Assembly (NCBI RefSeq): GCF_013364215.1
Contig: NZ_CP054923.1
Coordinates: forward strand, 2,790,001 to 2,854,000
Direction: 5' to 3'
Source of the DNA: Verrucosispora sp. NA02020
GTDB taxonomy: Bacteria > Actinomycetota > Actinomycetes > Mycobacteriales > Micromonosporaceae
Length of the DNA: 64,000 bases
Shown here one piece after another: positions 9,012 through 18,720 of this stretch; the first letter of the stretch is position 1, and each line of letters starts with the position of its first letter. The position numbers and the translations under genes are program-made. The notes under the pieces were generated by a model that saw nothing but the letters and a program-made list of their open reading frames with translations, was not told the origin of the DNA and did not search any database.

Positions 9012-11756
9012 TCACTCGCCGGCGCGGAGGACCTCGCTCAGCCGGTCGCGTCGCCGCAGCGCCGCCTCGACAGGTACGACTGCGGCGGCCGTCGCCACCA
9101 ACGTCGCACCGAACAGGCCGAGCAGCCACCACGGCAGAACCGTCGCCGGATCGGCGGCCTGACCGGTGAGCAGCCGCAGTTCGAGCGGGCCGAGCGTCAG
9201 GTGCGCGAGCAGGGCCCCGAGCAGCGGGCCGCACACCGCGGCGACCACGACCGGCGGCAACAGTTCTCCGGCGGCGACCCAGCGGGCGTCGCGGGGCCGC
9301 AGGCCGAGGGTCCGCAGCCGACTCAGGGTCTGCCACCGTTCCGAGGCACCCGCGGCGGCGGCGAGGGTGAGGCCGAGCAGTCCCAGCGCCAACACCACGA
9401 TCGCGGCCGTCCACGCCAGTCGGAGTGTCCCTGCGGTCAGCGGAGCCGCTCGTTGCACCCGCTGCACGTCCGTGCGCAGGACGACATCGGCGGCGACGCC
9501 GGTTGCCGACACGGCCTGCGCCGCACCGGAGCCGGTCACCCAGACGGTGTTCGGAACGGCGGGCAGCCCCGCCTCGGCGAGGGCCGTGGCGTCCACGATG
9601 ACGACGTCGCCGGCGCCGCCGACGGAGGGAGCGGTACCGACCGAGGTGAGACGGATCGCCGGGCCGCCGTCCCGTGACAGCTGCAGCCGGGTGCCCGTCG
9701 GCACGTCGCCGCCGCCCGATCGGACCAGCGCGGGGACGTCCGCGGAGCCGGGGCCGGGTGTCGCGAGCCGCGCCAGCGCAGGCGCGTCGGGCAGCGGGGT
9801 GGTGGCCAGCAGGCGCGCGAACGCGGCGGCGTCCACGACGACCAGGCGTGGGGTGAGCGGCGTCGACTCGGTGAAGACGCGCGCCGAGTCGGTCACCTGC
9901 GCGACGACGACCTGCTCGACCCCGGGTGCGGCAGCGATGCGCTCGGCGAGTGCGGGCGTCGCGCTCGCGGCGTCGGCACCGACGTCGAGACGGGCGTCGG
10001 CACCGACGGTGCTCCACGCGCCGTCGGTCAGACCCCGGGTGATGGTGGCGCCGACGACGAGCGCGAACGACGCGAGCGCCGTGGCACTGATCAGCACCAG
10101 CAGCGGCAGCGCCCGTGCGGCCGTGGTGGCTGCCCGCGCGGCGCCGAACACGGCCAGCGGACGGCGTGAGCGCAGGGACTGGCGCAGCGCGAACCGCGCT
10201 CCGACGGGCAGCAGCCGCAGCACGACGAGCGCGCCGGCGAGCGCGCCCAGCGCGACGGCACTGATCGGGAGGACCAGGTCGCCGGTCAGCTCGCCGGCAT
10301 CGTCGTCGGAGGCGACGGGCAGGAGCCCGCGCTGGTGCAGCGTCACGACGGCGGCGAGCGCCGCGATCAGCAGAGTCGCCTCCACCGCGGCACGACGCAG
10401 CCGGCCGGTGGCCAGGATCCACCGCCGCGCGGCCGGATTGGCCGGTTGGCGCCGGTCGCGGCTGGCGCGGGCCGCAGCGAGGATCCCGAACGTCGGCCCG
10501 GCCACGGCACCGGCCAGGACCACGGGGACGGCCCAGGTCCAGGAGACGCCCGGTGCGGCCGCGCGGGCGAGTACGAGCCCGACGGCGGCGGCCGACAGCG
10601 CCACCATCGTGGACTCGACGACCAGTTCCACACCGAGGTCGGGGAGCGCCGCACCGCGCTGCCGAGCCGCGGCCAGTGCCGGAGTGCGGCGACGGACCAG
10701 CAGGTCGGCGGCGAGCAGCAGGACCAGTACCGTGGCGGTCAGCACTCCGGCGAGCAGGACAGCGGCCTGCACGGACGCGGCGCTGATCTGGGTACGGGAG
10801 TCGCGTAGGACGCTGTCGAGCGACGATTCCCACTTCAGGGAGTCGTCGCGGACCGCCGACGAGCCGGAGGCTGCCTTGAGCTTGACCACCTGGCCGGCGA
10901 GCGTCGCGGTGGCACCCCAGGTCAACGCGCCGGGTTCGGGGGCGAAGTGGACGGTGCGCCGCAGTTGGTCCTGGTCGAAGGCGAGCCGGGCGTCCGGCAG
11001 CGACTCGCGTGACAGCAGACCGGCGAACCGGGTGGTGCCCACCCCGTCGGCACCGGGCACGGGACGCAGCAGCGCCGGGGCGAGTCGCCAGGCAGGGTCG
11101 GCGCTGTCGGCGGGTCGATAGATCCCGCTGATCCGGACGTCCTTGCCGTTGCCCTGGCCGTCCTGGACCGCGAGGCGATCGCCGGGGCCCAGGCGGAGGG
11201 CGGCGGCGTCGGCCTCGGAGAGGCCGACCTGCACCGGCCAGGGCGGTCCGTTATAGGGGACCTCGACGGACCGCTCGGGGACCGTGGGGCCGGGTGCGCT
11301 GCCGGCGATCCAGGTCACGTCCGGGCCGCCGAGGTCATCGGCCAGGTAGGTGAGCTGGAAGGTACGCGGCAGGTTGCCGCCGGTGATGGTGAGGACCGGG
11401 GTGTTGACCACGGCGATGGGCGGCAACAATGCGGCGTCCAGGTCGGGTCCGAGCGCGAAGGCCGCCCGTTCGCGGAAGTCCTCGACGTCCTCGGCGAGGC
11501 GGGACATCCGGAACCGGCCGCCGGTCGGCCCGTCGTCGCGTTCCCAATCGGCGTGCACGAGAACGTTCGCGTCGGTGCCCGCGCGGCGGACCGTGTGCTG
11601 GACGGCGTCGTCGGCGGCGGCACGGAGCAGCGCCGGTACGGCCCCGGCGAGCAGCGCGACGGCCGTGATGACGGCGGCGGTGAGCAGCAACGCCCCGGCG
11701 TCGGCCCGGCCCCGGCCGCGGACGCTGGGCCAGTGCGGCGCCGGCCGCCGCGTCAC
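9012..11756 (-). CDS. FtsX-type ABC transporter permease (second of the pair)
   Basis: The protein has 914 residues. An N-terminal membrane segment (LLLTAAVITAVALLAGAVPA) is followed by a large extracytoplasmic region, a central group of membrane segments, a second extracytoplasmic region and a C-terminal group of three or four segments ending near the cytoplasmic tail RRDRLSEVLRAGE. This duplicated layout is typical of FtsX/MacB-like permeases that move lipids, lipoproteins or peptides out of the membrane, not of importers. Start GTG 11756 overlaps the stop of the upstream permease (GTGA), so translation is coupled. It is the last of four genes (two ATPases, two permeases). The substrate cannot be read from the sequence. 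Confidence 0.85.
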   Translation of the reverse strand: MTRRPAPHWPSVRGRGRADAGALLLTAAVITAVALLAGAVPALLRAAADDAVQHTVRRAGTDANVLVHADWERDDGPTGGRFRMSRLAEDVEDFRERAAFALGPDLDAALLPPIAVVNTPVLTITGGNLPRTFQLTYLADDLGGPDVTWIAGSAPGPTVPERSVEVPYNGPPWPVQVGLSEADAAALRLGPGDRLAVQDGQGNGKDVRISGIYRPADSADPAWRLAPALLRPVPGADGVGTTRFAGLLSRESLPDARLAFDQDQLRRTVHFAPEPGALTWGATATLAGQVVKLKAASGSSAVRDDSLKWESSLDSVLRDSRTQISAASVQAAVLLAGVLTATVLVLLLAADLLVRRRTPALAAARQRGAALPDLGVELVVESTMVALSAAAVGLVLARAAAPGVSWTWAVPVVLAGAVAGPTFGILAAARASRDRRQPANPAARRWILATGRLRRAAVEATLLIAALAAVVTLHQRGLLPVASDDDAGELTGDLVLPISAVALGALAGALVVLRLLPVGARFALRQSLRSRRPLAVFGAARAATTAARALPLLVLISATALASFALVVGATITRGLTDGAWSTVGADARLDVGADAASATPALAERIAAAPGVEQVVVAQVTDSARVFTESTPLTPRLVVVDAAAFARLLATTPLPDAPALARLATPGPGSADVPALVRSGGGDVPTGTRLQLSRDGGPAIRLTSVGTAPSVGGAGDVVIVDATALAEAGLPAVPNTVWVTGSGAAQAVSATGVAADVVLRTDVQRVQRAAPLTAGTLRLAWTAAIVVLALGLLGLTLAAAAGASERWQTLSRLRTLGLRPRDARWVAAGELLPPVVVAAVCGPLLGALLAHLTLGPLELRLLTGQAADPATVLPWWLLGLFGATLVATAAAVVPVEAALRRRDRLSEVLRAGE

Positions 11757-14700
11757 GGTGCCACCCGCAGGTGCGCGGCGTCGGCCCGGCGGACCTGGAC
11801 GGTGACCACCGCGGCGACCGCGAGCAGGCAGGCGGCCAGCAGGACGGCGAGCAGCGCAGCCTCGGCCGGCCACGGCCAGTGCGGCTGGACGGCCGGGATG
11901 GGCGCGGCGCCGGTGTCGGAGCGGACCAGCAGGGGAGCGACGAGGCCGGTGGCGAGCGCGCCGACGGCCGCGCCCGCCGCGAGCAGGGGCAGCAGGATGA
12001 CGGTGTGCTGACCGAGGAGCACGGCCCGGATGCCGCGCCGGGTCATCCCCAGGCCGCGCAGCCGCGCCACCTCCACGGCGCGGGCCTGCAGATCGCAGGT
12101 CACGTGCAGGACGACGCCGGCGAGCAGCAGCAGGGCCGAGGCCGCGACGAGAAGCCGCAGTACGGCGGGCAGCGCGGCGTGCAACGGGCCGCCGGTGAGA
12201 CGGGCGGTCTCCGCCTCGAGAGTCGTGACGGTGCCCAGGTGCAGAGCGGTGGCCCGCTCGGCGATGTCGGGACCGGTGGGGTGGCCGACCCACCAGGCGT
12301 CGACCGGGAACGTCAGGTCGCCGGTGACGGCGCGGGCGCGCGACAGCATGTCCAGGTCGGCCAGGACGGCGACGGCACCGGGGGCCGACGGTACGGTCGG
12401 CACGACCTCGGTGACGACGATCGGGACGGGCGTGGTGCCGACCGTGACGCTGAGCGTGGTGCCGATGCCGCCGACCGCGTCGGCGAAGCGGGCGGAGACG
12501 GCGACGGGCACCGGGCCGGGGTCGGGGAAGGCGGTGGCGACGAGGGTGCGGGCGCCGTCCGCGCCACCCAGGTCGACGGTTGCCGCCATCCGCAGCGCGG
12601 TCTGCGTCGGCGTGGCGGCGAGTTCGACGGTGGGGTCGCGCAGCCTGGTCGGGATCGGCGGCGCGGACGTGGCGGTCCACCCCGCTGCGTCAGCCGATCC
12701 GCTGGGCGGCACGGTGAGGGTGACGGCGACGGCGACGCGGCTGCCGACGGCGGCATCGAGGTCGGCCGTGATCGGCAGGGACACCGCGACCAGGTGCAGT
12801 CCGTCGGCGGTCGCGCACGCGGGCAGCCGGTGCTCCCGGCCGTCGAGCGGCACGGCGGGACCGGTGCAGGACAGGCGTAGACCGGCGGCGTCCTGCAGCA
12901 GCAGCTGGGGGGTCACGGCGAGTGGAGTGTCGCCGGTCGCGGTGCCGCTGAGCAGCAGAGGCGCACCGGCGGCGAGCGGGAGACCGGTGGTGCGGGTCGG
13001 TGGGGCGAGTCGCGCACCGACATCGGTCCAGGTGCGGTCGTGGTCGAGTCGTCCGCGGAGCAGCGTGTCGGCGCGGGTGGTGTCGACAGCGACCAGGCGC
13101 GGCGCGTCGCCGGCGGTGCCGAGCCACTGACCGACGGCGGTACCCCGGCGGAGAACGGGACTCACCGCCCCCGAGGTAGCCGCGGCGACGTCCACGCCGT
13201 CTCCGGACAACGGCGTCGCGCTGAGGGACAACGCCAGGTCGGTGCCGACGGAGAGCGCCGCCTGGTCACGCTGCGACTGGTGCCACGTGGTGTCGAAGGC
13301 GAGGCCGAAGGTCGCCGCCGCGCAGGCCAGCCCGACGAGGAGACCGGCGGCGACCGCCTGGGGCCGGCGGGCGGCTTCGGCGACCGCCAGCACCACGGCC
13401 AGCCCACGCGCGCGGTACGCCAGCCGGTCGGCGCCACGCAGGGCGGGCAGTACCACCCGCAGCGCCAGGGCGGCACCGGTGGCGAGCAGCAGCGCCGGTG
13501 CGAGCACCCGGACCGTGTCGGCGCGAGGGCTGGCGATGGTGGGCTGCGCGTACAGCTGCCACCACGCGGTGGCGGCGAGAGCCGCGAGCATCAGGTCGGC
13601 GCCGGAGCGGGCCAGCAGTTCGCGGCGGGTGCGTCGGTCGCCGGGTGCCGGGCCCGGCCGGATCGCCAGGACGGTCAGGACAGCGGCGAGCGCCAGCGCA
13701 CCGCCGGCGACGGCGAGGACCTGCGCACCGGTGATGCCCGGCCGGGCGCCCAGGCCGGCGTCGGCCAGGGGAGACAGGTGGGTCAGGCCGGCGTGCAGGG
13801 CCGACGACGCCGGGATCGCGAGCGCGGCGGCGACGGCGGCGACGAACCCGGCGTCGAGTGTCGCGGTGGCGGCGAGTTGACGGCGGCTGGTGCCGAGGGC
13901 GGTCCGCAGGGCGGTCTCGTCGGCCCGTATGCCGGCGGTCAGCCGGCCGGCGAGGACGAGTGCCGTCGCGGTCAGGACACCGCCGAGGACGGCGATGGCG
14001 AGCACGAGAGTGGCGGTGGCGTGCCGTTGCTCGTCGGCGGTACGCAGGGTCAGCGGCAGGTCGGAGGCGACCCGAGCGAGCCGGACGCGCTCGCCGAGGG
14101 TCCCGGCCAACAGACTGTCGGCGTTACGGACGGCCCCGGCCACCGTCTCCAGGTCGCGGCGGGTGACCTGGGACAGGTCCGGATGGGCCGTGACCTCCAT
14201 CCGGTCGACGGTGGCGCCGGTGGTGAGCAGGTCGGTGAGGTCGACGAGGAACGGTCCGTAGGCGTTGACCGGCTGCCGGAAACGGCCGTCCTGGTGGCCG
14301 GTGGCGACGCCTGCCGCGGCCAACGGGTCGCGGTCCCAGCCGCGACCCGGCATCGGGCGCACCACACCGACGACGGTCACGTCGACGGCCGGGACGGGAT
14401 CGTGGGCCAGCTCGGCGCCGAGGCGTACCCGGTCGCCGGGGGTGAGGCCGAGCAACCGGGCGGTGGACTCCAGCACCACCGCGTCCCCACGCTCGCGCGG
14501 CCAGCCTCCGGCGATCAGCTCGGCTCGGGTCGGCAGGTCGTCGAGCCCCGACAGGTACGCCTGGGCCGGCACGGTGGTGCCCGCGGCGAGCCCGGGCGGC
14601 AACGCCCGCAGCACGGTCGAGGCCCGCGCGGTGGTGGTCACCGGGAACGGGGCGAGCGCGGCGGCCAGCACGGTGCGGGTGTCGGCGGCGACGGACCGCG

Positions 14701-14911
14701 CGTCCGGACCTTCGACGCTGCCGGTGTAGACGGTCACGTCGACGTCGGCGGGAGCGGCGCGACCCATGGCGACCTCCAGCGCCCGCTCGGCGGTGCGGGT
14801 GTTCAGCAGGGTGCAGGTGCCCAGCAGGGTCGCGCCGACCGTGACCACCCCGATCAGAGCCGCCAGCAACGGCCACTGCGCGCGGGCACGCCGGCTGACC
14901 AGCCTCAGCAT
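11753..14911 (-). CDS. FtsX-type ABC transporter permease (first of the pair)
   Basis: The protein has 1,052 residues and begins MLRLVSRRARAQWPLLAALI, with the first membrane segment within residues 13-35. It shows the duplicated FtsX layout: membrane segments around residues 290-430, further segments in the middle, and a C-terminal set ending in LACLLAVAAVVTVQVR. Large Ala/Thr/Val-rich extracytoplasmic regions lie between them. It is longer than the common ~850-residue members. The ATG lies 7 bases after the stop of the ATPase gene, and its own stop overlaps the next permease. The two permeases probably form a heterodimer served by the two upstream ATPases; this is inferred from gene order. 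Confidence 0.85.
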   Translation of the reverse strand: MLRLVSRRARAQWPLLAALIGVVTVGATLLGTCTLLNTRTAERALEVAMGRAAPADVDVTVYTGSVEGPDARSVAADTRTVLAAALAPFPVTTTARASTVLRALPPGLAAGTTVPAQAYLSGLDDLPTRAELIAGGWPRERGDAVVLESTARLLGLTPGDRVRLGAELAHDPVPAVDVTVVGVVRPMPGRGWDRDPLAAAGVATGHQDGRFRQPVNAYGPFLVDLTDLLTTGATVDRMEVTAHPDLSQVTRRDLETVAGAVRNADSLLAGTLGERVRLARVASDLPLTLRTADEQRHATATLVLAIAVLGGVLTATALVLAGRLTAGIRADETALRTALGTSRRQLAATATLDAGFVAAVAAALAIPASSALHAGLTHLSPLADAGLGARPGITGAQVLAVAGGALALAAVLTVLAIRPGPAPGDRRTRRELLARSGADLMLAALAATAWWQLYAQPTIASPRADTVRVLAPALLLATGAALALRVVLPALRGADRLAYRARGLAVVLAVAEAARRPQAVAAGLLVGLACAAATFGLAFDTTWHQSQRDQAALSVGTDLALSLSATPLSGDGVDVAAATSGAVSPVLRRGTAVGQWLGTAGDAPRLVAVDTTRADTLLRGRLDHDRTWTDVGARLAPPTRTTGLPLAAGAPLLLSGTATGDTPLAVTPQLLLQDAAGLRLSCTGPAVPLDGREHRLPACATADGLHLVAVSLPITADLDAAVGSRVAVAVTLTVPPSGSADAAGWTATSAPPIPTRLRDPTVELAATPTQTALRMAATVDLGGADGARTLVATAFPDPGPVPVAVSARFADAVGGIGTTLSVTVGTTPVPIVVTEVVPTVPSAPGAVAVLADLDMLSRARAVTGDLTFPVDAWWVGHPTGPDIAERATALHLGTVTTLEAETARLTGGPLHAALPAVLRLLVAASALLLLAGVVLHVTCDLQARAVEVARLRGLGMTRRGIRAVLLGQHTVILLPLLAAGAAVGALATGLVAPLLVRSDTGAAPIPAVQPHWPWPAEAALLAVLLAACLLAVAAVVTVQVRRADAAHLRVAP

Positions 14912-14918
14912 CGGCGCG

Positions 14919-15641
14919 TCACTCCGCGCCTGGCACGGGCTCGTCCGGCCGTCCGGCCGTCTCGTCGTGGAGCTGCCCGTCGTGGATCCGGATCACCCGG
15001 TCGGCCAACGCCATCATCACCGGATCGTGGGTGGACACCAGGGCGGTGACGCCCTCGGACTCGACCACCCCACGCAGCAGGGCCATCACCGACAGGCCGG
15101 TCTCCGCGTCCAGTTGCCCGGTGGGTTCGTCGGCGACCAGGAGCCGGGGCGAGGCGGCCAGCGCGCGGGCGATCGCCACCCGCTGCTGCTGGCCGCCGGA
15201 GAGCTCGGCCGGTCGCTGCCGGGCGTGGTCGGCCAGACCGACCAGATCCAGCAGCAACGCGACCCGCCGCTCGCGCTCGGTCGGGGCCATGCGGGCCAGC
15301 CGCAGCGGGGCGGCGACGTTCTCCGCGGCCGAGAGCACCGGGATCAATCCGAAACTCTGGAAGATGTACGACACCTTCTCGCGCCGCAGCCGGGACAGAC
15401 CGTCCTCGTCGAGCGCGGTGACGTCGGTGCCGTCGACGTGCACGGTGCCGGAGTCCGGGCGATCCAGGCCGCCGATGGTGTTGAGCAGGGTGGTCTTGCC
15501 TGACCCGGACCGGCCGACGAGTGCCACCATGGCACCGGGAGCCACGTCGAACGACACACCACGCAGGGCGTGCACGACGCTCGGCCCGGTGCGGAAGCGC
15601 CGGTGCACGTCGCGCACGCGCAACAGCGGCTCACTGTTCAT
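14919..15641 (-). CDS. ABC transporter ATP-binding protein (MacB/LolD type)
   Basis: The protein has 240 residues and is a single ABC ATPase domain. Walker A is GRSGSGKTT, the Q-loop region is YIFQSFGLIP, the signature is LSGGQQQRV, Walker B is RLLVADEPTGQLD, and the H-loop is STHDP. The sequence around the signature is that of the LolD/MacB group, which partners FtsX-type permeases. ATG 15641 overlaps the stop of the preceding ATPase (ATGA). The short acidic tail after the ATPase core is unremarkable. It should energise the two large permeases encoded immediately downstream. Confidence 0.92.
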   Translation of the reverse strand: MNSEPLLRVRDVHRRFRTGPSVVHALRGVSFDVAPGAMVALVGRSGSGKTTLLNTIGGLDRPDSGTVHVDGTDVTALDEDGLSRLRREKVSYIFQSFGLIPVLSAAENVAAPLRLARMAPTERERRVALLLDLVGLADHARQRPAELSGGQQQRVAIARALAASPRLLVADEPTGQLDAETGLSVMALLRGVVESEGVTALVSTHDPVMMALADRVIRIHDGQLHDETAGRPDEPVPGAE

Positions 15642-16567
15642 TCGCCGTCTCCCGAGGGCCGGATCGTGATGTGGTCGGGTTCCAGGGCCAGCCGGACCCG
15701 TCGGGTCAGCGCCAGCGCCTGGCGGAAGTCGCGGGGCACCTGGACCCGCCCGGCGCGGTCCATCACGGCGTACTCCTCGGCGACCATGTGCGTGTCGCCC
15801 ACCGCGTCGGTGGTGGTGCGGCGCAGCACCTCGCTGCTGGTGCGCCCGTCCCGGATCGCGACGGTCCGTTCGACCTGACCGCTGACCTGCGGGTCGTGGG
15901 TCACCACGACAACGGTGACGCCGTAGCGCCGGTTGACGTCCCGCAGTACGCCGAAGACCTCCGCCGACGTGGCGGCGTCCAGTTCGCCGGTCGGCTCGTC
16001 GGCGAGCAGCACCCGTGGTCGGTTGGCCAGCGCCACCGCGATCGCGACCCGCATCTGCTGTCCGCCGGAGAGTTGACCGGGGCGCCGATCGGCGCAGTCG
16101 GCGACACCGAGGCTGTCCAGCAGCTCGGCCGCGCGGTCCCGGCGCTCGGCCTTCGCGGTGCGGGCCGCCGTCATCGGCAGGTCCACCATCTCCCGTGCGG
16201 TCAGGTACGGGATCAGGTTGCTGGCGGTCTGCTGCCGGACGAACCCGACGGTGTGCCGCCGGTAGTGCACCCGGTCGGTGCGGGACATTCCCAGCAGGTT
16301 CCACCGGTCGACCCGGACCCGTCCGGCGGTCGGGGCGTCGATGCCGGCCAGGATGGACAGCAGCGTCGACTTGCCCGACCCGGATGCACCGACGACGGCG
16401 ACCAGTTCCCCGCTGTCCACGGTCAGGTCCAGTCCCTGCAGTGCCTGCACCTCGATCGCACCGGTCTGGTAGATCCGCACCAGGTTCTCGCACACGATGA
16501 GCGCGTCCCGACCGAACTCGGGTGCCCGCGCGGGTGGCTGCGGCAGGGACAGCGGTGTGCGGGACAT
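15638..16567 (-). CDS. ABC transporter ATP-binding protein with C-terminal extension
   Basis: The protein has 309 residues. The ABC ATPase core covers about residues 25-245: Walker A GASGSGKST, signature LSGGQQMRVA, Walker B RVLLADEPTGELD, H-loop VVTHDP. About 60 further residues follow the core, with an AbrB/MazE-like look (EYAVMDRAGRVQVPRDFR), a pattern sometimes seen on MacB-like ATPases; I infer a regulatory or dimerisation role. ATG 16567 has GGAGGA six bases upstream and is the first gene of the four-gene operon. The stop overlaps the next ATPase by ATGA. Confidence 0.9.
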   Translation of the reverse strand: MSRTPLSLPQPPARAPEFGRDALIVCENLVRIYQTGAIEVQALQGLDLTVDSGELVAVVGASGSGKSTLLSILAGIDAPTAGRVRVDRWNLLGMSRTDRVHYRRHTVGFVRQQTASNLIPYLTAREMVDLPMTAARTAKAERRDRAAELLDSLGVADCADRRPGQLSGGQQMRVAIAVALANRPRVLLADEPTGELDAATSAEVFGVLRDVNRRYGVTVVVVTHDPQVSGQVERTVAIRDGRTSSEVLRRTTTDAVGDTHMVAEEYAVMDRAGRVQVPRDFRQALALTRRVRLALEPDHITIRPSGDGE

Positions 16568-16626
16568 TGCTTCCTCCGTCCGGGTGGTGCCGACGCCGAG
16601 CCAGCCTATGTCTGCGCCACCGGCGG

Positions 16627-17205
16627 TCAGTCGGGGCGCTGCTCGCGGCCCGTGTCGTTCAGGCCGTCGACGAGGATCTCCGCCTCGTCTGTCGAGATGG
16701 CCATCGTGGTGCTGAGCAGCTCGATCGCCTGTTCGCGCTGCCCGGCCTCCACCAGTGCCGCGATCCGGAGCCAGGCGAACGTGTCGGCCATCGCGTCGTT
16801 CTTCCCGCCGGGTGCCGACGGCCACCCGGCCGGCGGAGCAGTGGCGTCCTGAGCTGATCGCTCTTGCGCCGTGGCATCCGGGTAACCCACGCCGGGTGCC
16901 GCCGCATCCGCGTCGGACACGTCGGACGTCGGCGCGTCAGAAGGGGCTTCAGCAGGGACGGGATCACGGGAGGCCGCCTCGCGCATGCGGGCGTCGGCGA
17001 TCCGGGTGGCCGCGTCCCGCAGGCGGGTGTCCGCGTCCGGGGACGCCGCCGCCCGCGTCTGCATCTCGCGTACCTGGGTGCCCAGCAGGTCCTGGCGGCC
17101 ACTGCGGCGGCGCAGGACGATCGTGATCACCGTGATGAGCGTGATCGCGACGAGGAAACCCGCCACCAGCTCCACCAGGCTCACGTCGGTGCCACCGGGG
17201 CTCAT
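16627..17205 (-). CDS. Small membrane-anchored protein, function unknown
   Basis: The protein has 192 residues from ATG 17205; an in-frame GTG at 17265 is possible, and neither has a strong ribosome site. One membrane segment (VELVAGFLVAITLITVITIVL) sits near the N-terminus. It is followed by a basic stretch, a charged helical region, a Pro/Ala/Asp-rich linker and a C-terminal helical segment of about 45 residues (AWLRIAALVEAGQREQAIEL...). That C-terminal segment resembles the short helical domains found in many actinobacterial membrane proteins. It lies 59 bases upstream of the ABC operon in the same direction and might be co-transcribed. No function can be assigned. Confidence 0.6.
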   Translation of the reverse strand: MSPGGTDVSLVELVAGFLVAITLITVITIVLRRRSGRQDLLGTQVREMQTRAAASPDADTRLRDAATRIADARMREAASRDPVPAEAPSDAPTSDVSDADAAAPGVGYPDATAQERSAQDATAPPAGWPSAPGGKNDAMADTFAWLRIAALVEAGQREQAIELLSTTMAISTDEAEILVDGLNDTGREQRPD

Positions 17206-17289
17206 CAGGTCAGCCCGTCTCGACCGGGACACGGCCGGCCGGCCCCGCCACTGCCGCGATCCCACCTCATGCGGGGCATCGTAGTGCTG

Positions 17290-18720
17290 CTAACAGGTCA
17301 TGCGTGCCAGGGTGCGCTTGTCCGGCTTACCGCTCGGCCCCACCGGCACCCGCTCGATCGACTGGATCGTCTGCGGCGCCGACGCCCCTCCGAGGGTCTC
17401 CGCCACCAGGGCACGCAGTCGTGCCGCGTCGGGTGTGTGGCCGTCGGCCGGCACCACGTAGGCGTGCACCGCCTCCCCGGTGAGGTCGTCGGGTCGGCCG
17501 ACGACGTAGGCCTCGGCCACGGTGGGGTCGGCGGCGAGGACCCGTTCGATCGGCCCGGCGTACACGAGGGTGGCGTGCACGATGATGACGTCCCGGATCC
17601 GGCCGAGCAGGTGCAGGTAGCCGTCGCTGTCCAGGCGGGCAAGGTCACGGGTGCGGACCCAACCGTCGACGAAGACCTCGGCGGTCTCGACGGGGTCGCC
17701 CTGGTAGGCGGTGGCCTGCGCCGGTGTCCGCACGAAGAGTTCACCCTCGGTGGCGGGGCGGCCGTCGGCGTCACGGATGGACAGCTCGGTCACCGAGGGT
17801 GCTCGGCCGACCGAGGCGAGCACGGTCGGGGAGGCCAGCATCTCGGCCGGCGTCACCATGGTGATCATGCCGGTCTCGGTCTGGCCGTAACCGTGGAAGA
17901 TCACGGGGCCGAGGACGTCGAGTGCTTCGGCGAGCCGACCCGGCGCGAGGGGGGAGCCGGAGACCAGCAGCGCCTGCAGGCTGCTCAGGTCGGTGGGTGC
18001 GGTGCGGTGGTCCTGGACGAGTTGGTGCAGTTTACCGACGGTGATCACGCTGGCGGTCGCCCGGTTCCGGCTGATCATCCCCGGGAAGCCGGGGGACCGG
18101 TCGGCGATCAGGGTGCCACCTGCGGTCAGGGCGAGAACGGCGTACTCCAGCATCACCTGGCTGCTCAGCGAGCCGAAGACGAGATAGCGCTGGAGGCGGG
18201 GGGCGAGGTCGGCGACCGCCGGGGGCCAGCGGTCCGGGTACGGGGCCCAGGCCGCACTCATCGCCGCGTAGGTCTGGGCGCAGCCCTTCGGGGTGCCGGT
18301 GCTGCCGCTGGTCCAGGTGATCCGGGCGATGTCGTCCAGGCGTCCGGCCGCGACCAGCGTGGTCCCGGGGTCGGGGGTGGCCGCCAGGTCGGTGACGTGC
18401 GCGTCGGTGACGTGCAGGGGGTTGTCGTCGAGTTGGTGGGTGAGCTGCGCCGAGGGCAGGTCGGGACGGATGCCGGAGACCCGGGCGCCGACGGCGAAGG
18501 CCGCGATGATCGTCGCGAACGCCTCGGCGGTGACCCCGAGTTGCAGGGCCACTCCGACACCGGGCCCGGCTCCGGCGGCGCGTAGTCCGGCGGCGATCCG
18601 GCGGACCAGTCCGGACATCTGCGCGGCGGTGACCGTCCGGTCGCCGTCGCGGAAGACCGGTCGGTCGCCGCCGGTGGCGAGCAGGTCCAGCACGGGCTGT
18701 GGCCAGATCTCAGTCGGCAT
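17290..18720 (-). CDS. AMP-forming acyl-CoA synthetase / acyl-adenylate ligase
   Basis: The protein has 476 residues of the ANL superfamily. Visible motifs are A3 (TWTSGSTGTPKG), A5 (GYGQTETG), A7/A8 (RTRDLARLDSDGYLHLLGR) and the C-terminal catalytic lysine region (GPSGKPDKR). It should activate a carboxylic acid as an acyl-AMP and pass it to CoA or a carrier. The length is slightly short for CoA ligases but complete. ATG 18720 overlaps the end of the upstream FAD monooxygenase gene by 11 bases. Given the MIO lyase across the divergent promoter, an aryl or cinnamoyl-type acid is a plausible substrate; that is inference from context. Confidence 0.85.
   Translation of the reverse strand: MPTEIWPQPVLDLLATGGDRPVFRDGDRTVTAAQMSGLVRRIAAGLRAAGAGPGVGVALQLGVTAEAFATIIAAFAVGARVSGIRPDLPSAQLTHQLDDNPLHVTDAHVTDLAATPDPGTTLVAAGRLDDIARITWTSGSTGTPKGCAQTYAAMSAAWAPYPDRWPPAVADLAPRLQRYLVFGSLSSQVMLEYAVLALTAGGTLIADRSPGFPGMISRNRATASVITVGKLHQLVQDHRTAPTDLSSLQALLVSGSPLAPGRLAEALDVLGPVIFHGYGQTETGMITMVTPAEMLASPTVLASVGRAPSVTELSIRDADGRPATEGELFVRTPAQATAYQGDPVETAEVFVDGWVRTRDLARLDSDGYLHLLGRIRDVIIVHATLVYAGPIERVLAADPTVAEAYVVGRPDDLTGEAVHAYVVPADGHTPDAARLRALVAETLGGASAPQTIQSIERVPVGPSGKPDKRTLARMTC

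Noticed and set aside
8527..12680. Very long open frames overlapping the permease genes in other frames or extending beyond their starts
   Set aside because: Their translations are Arg/Pro/Ala-rich low-complexity chains, typical shadows in high-GC DNA; the real starts are set by GTGA/ATGA overlaps.
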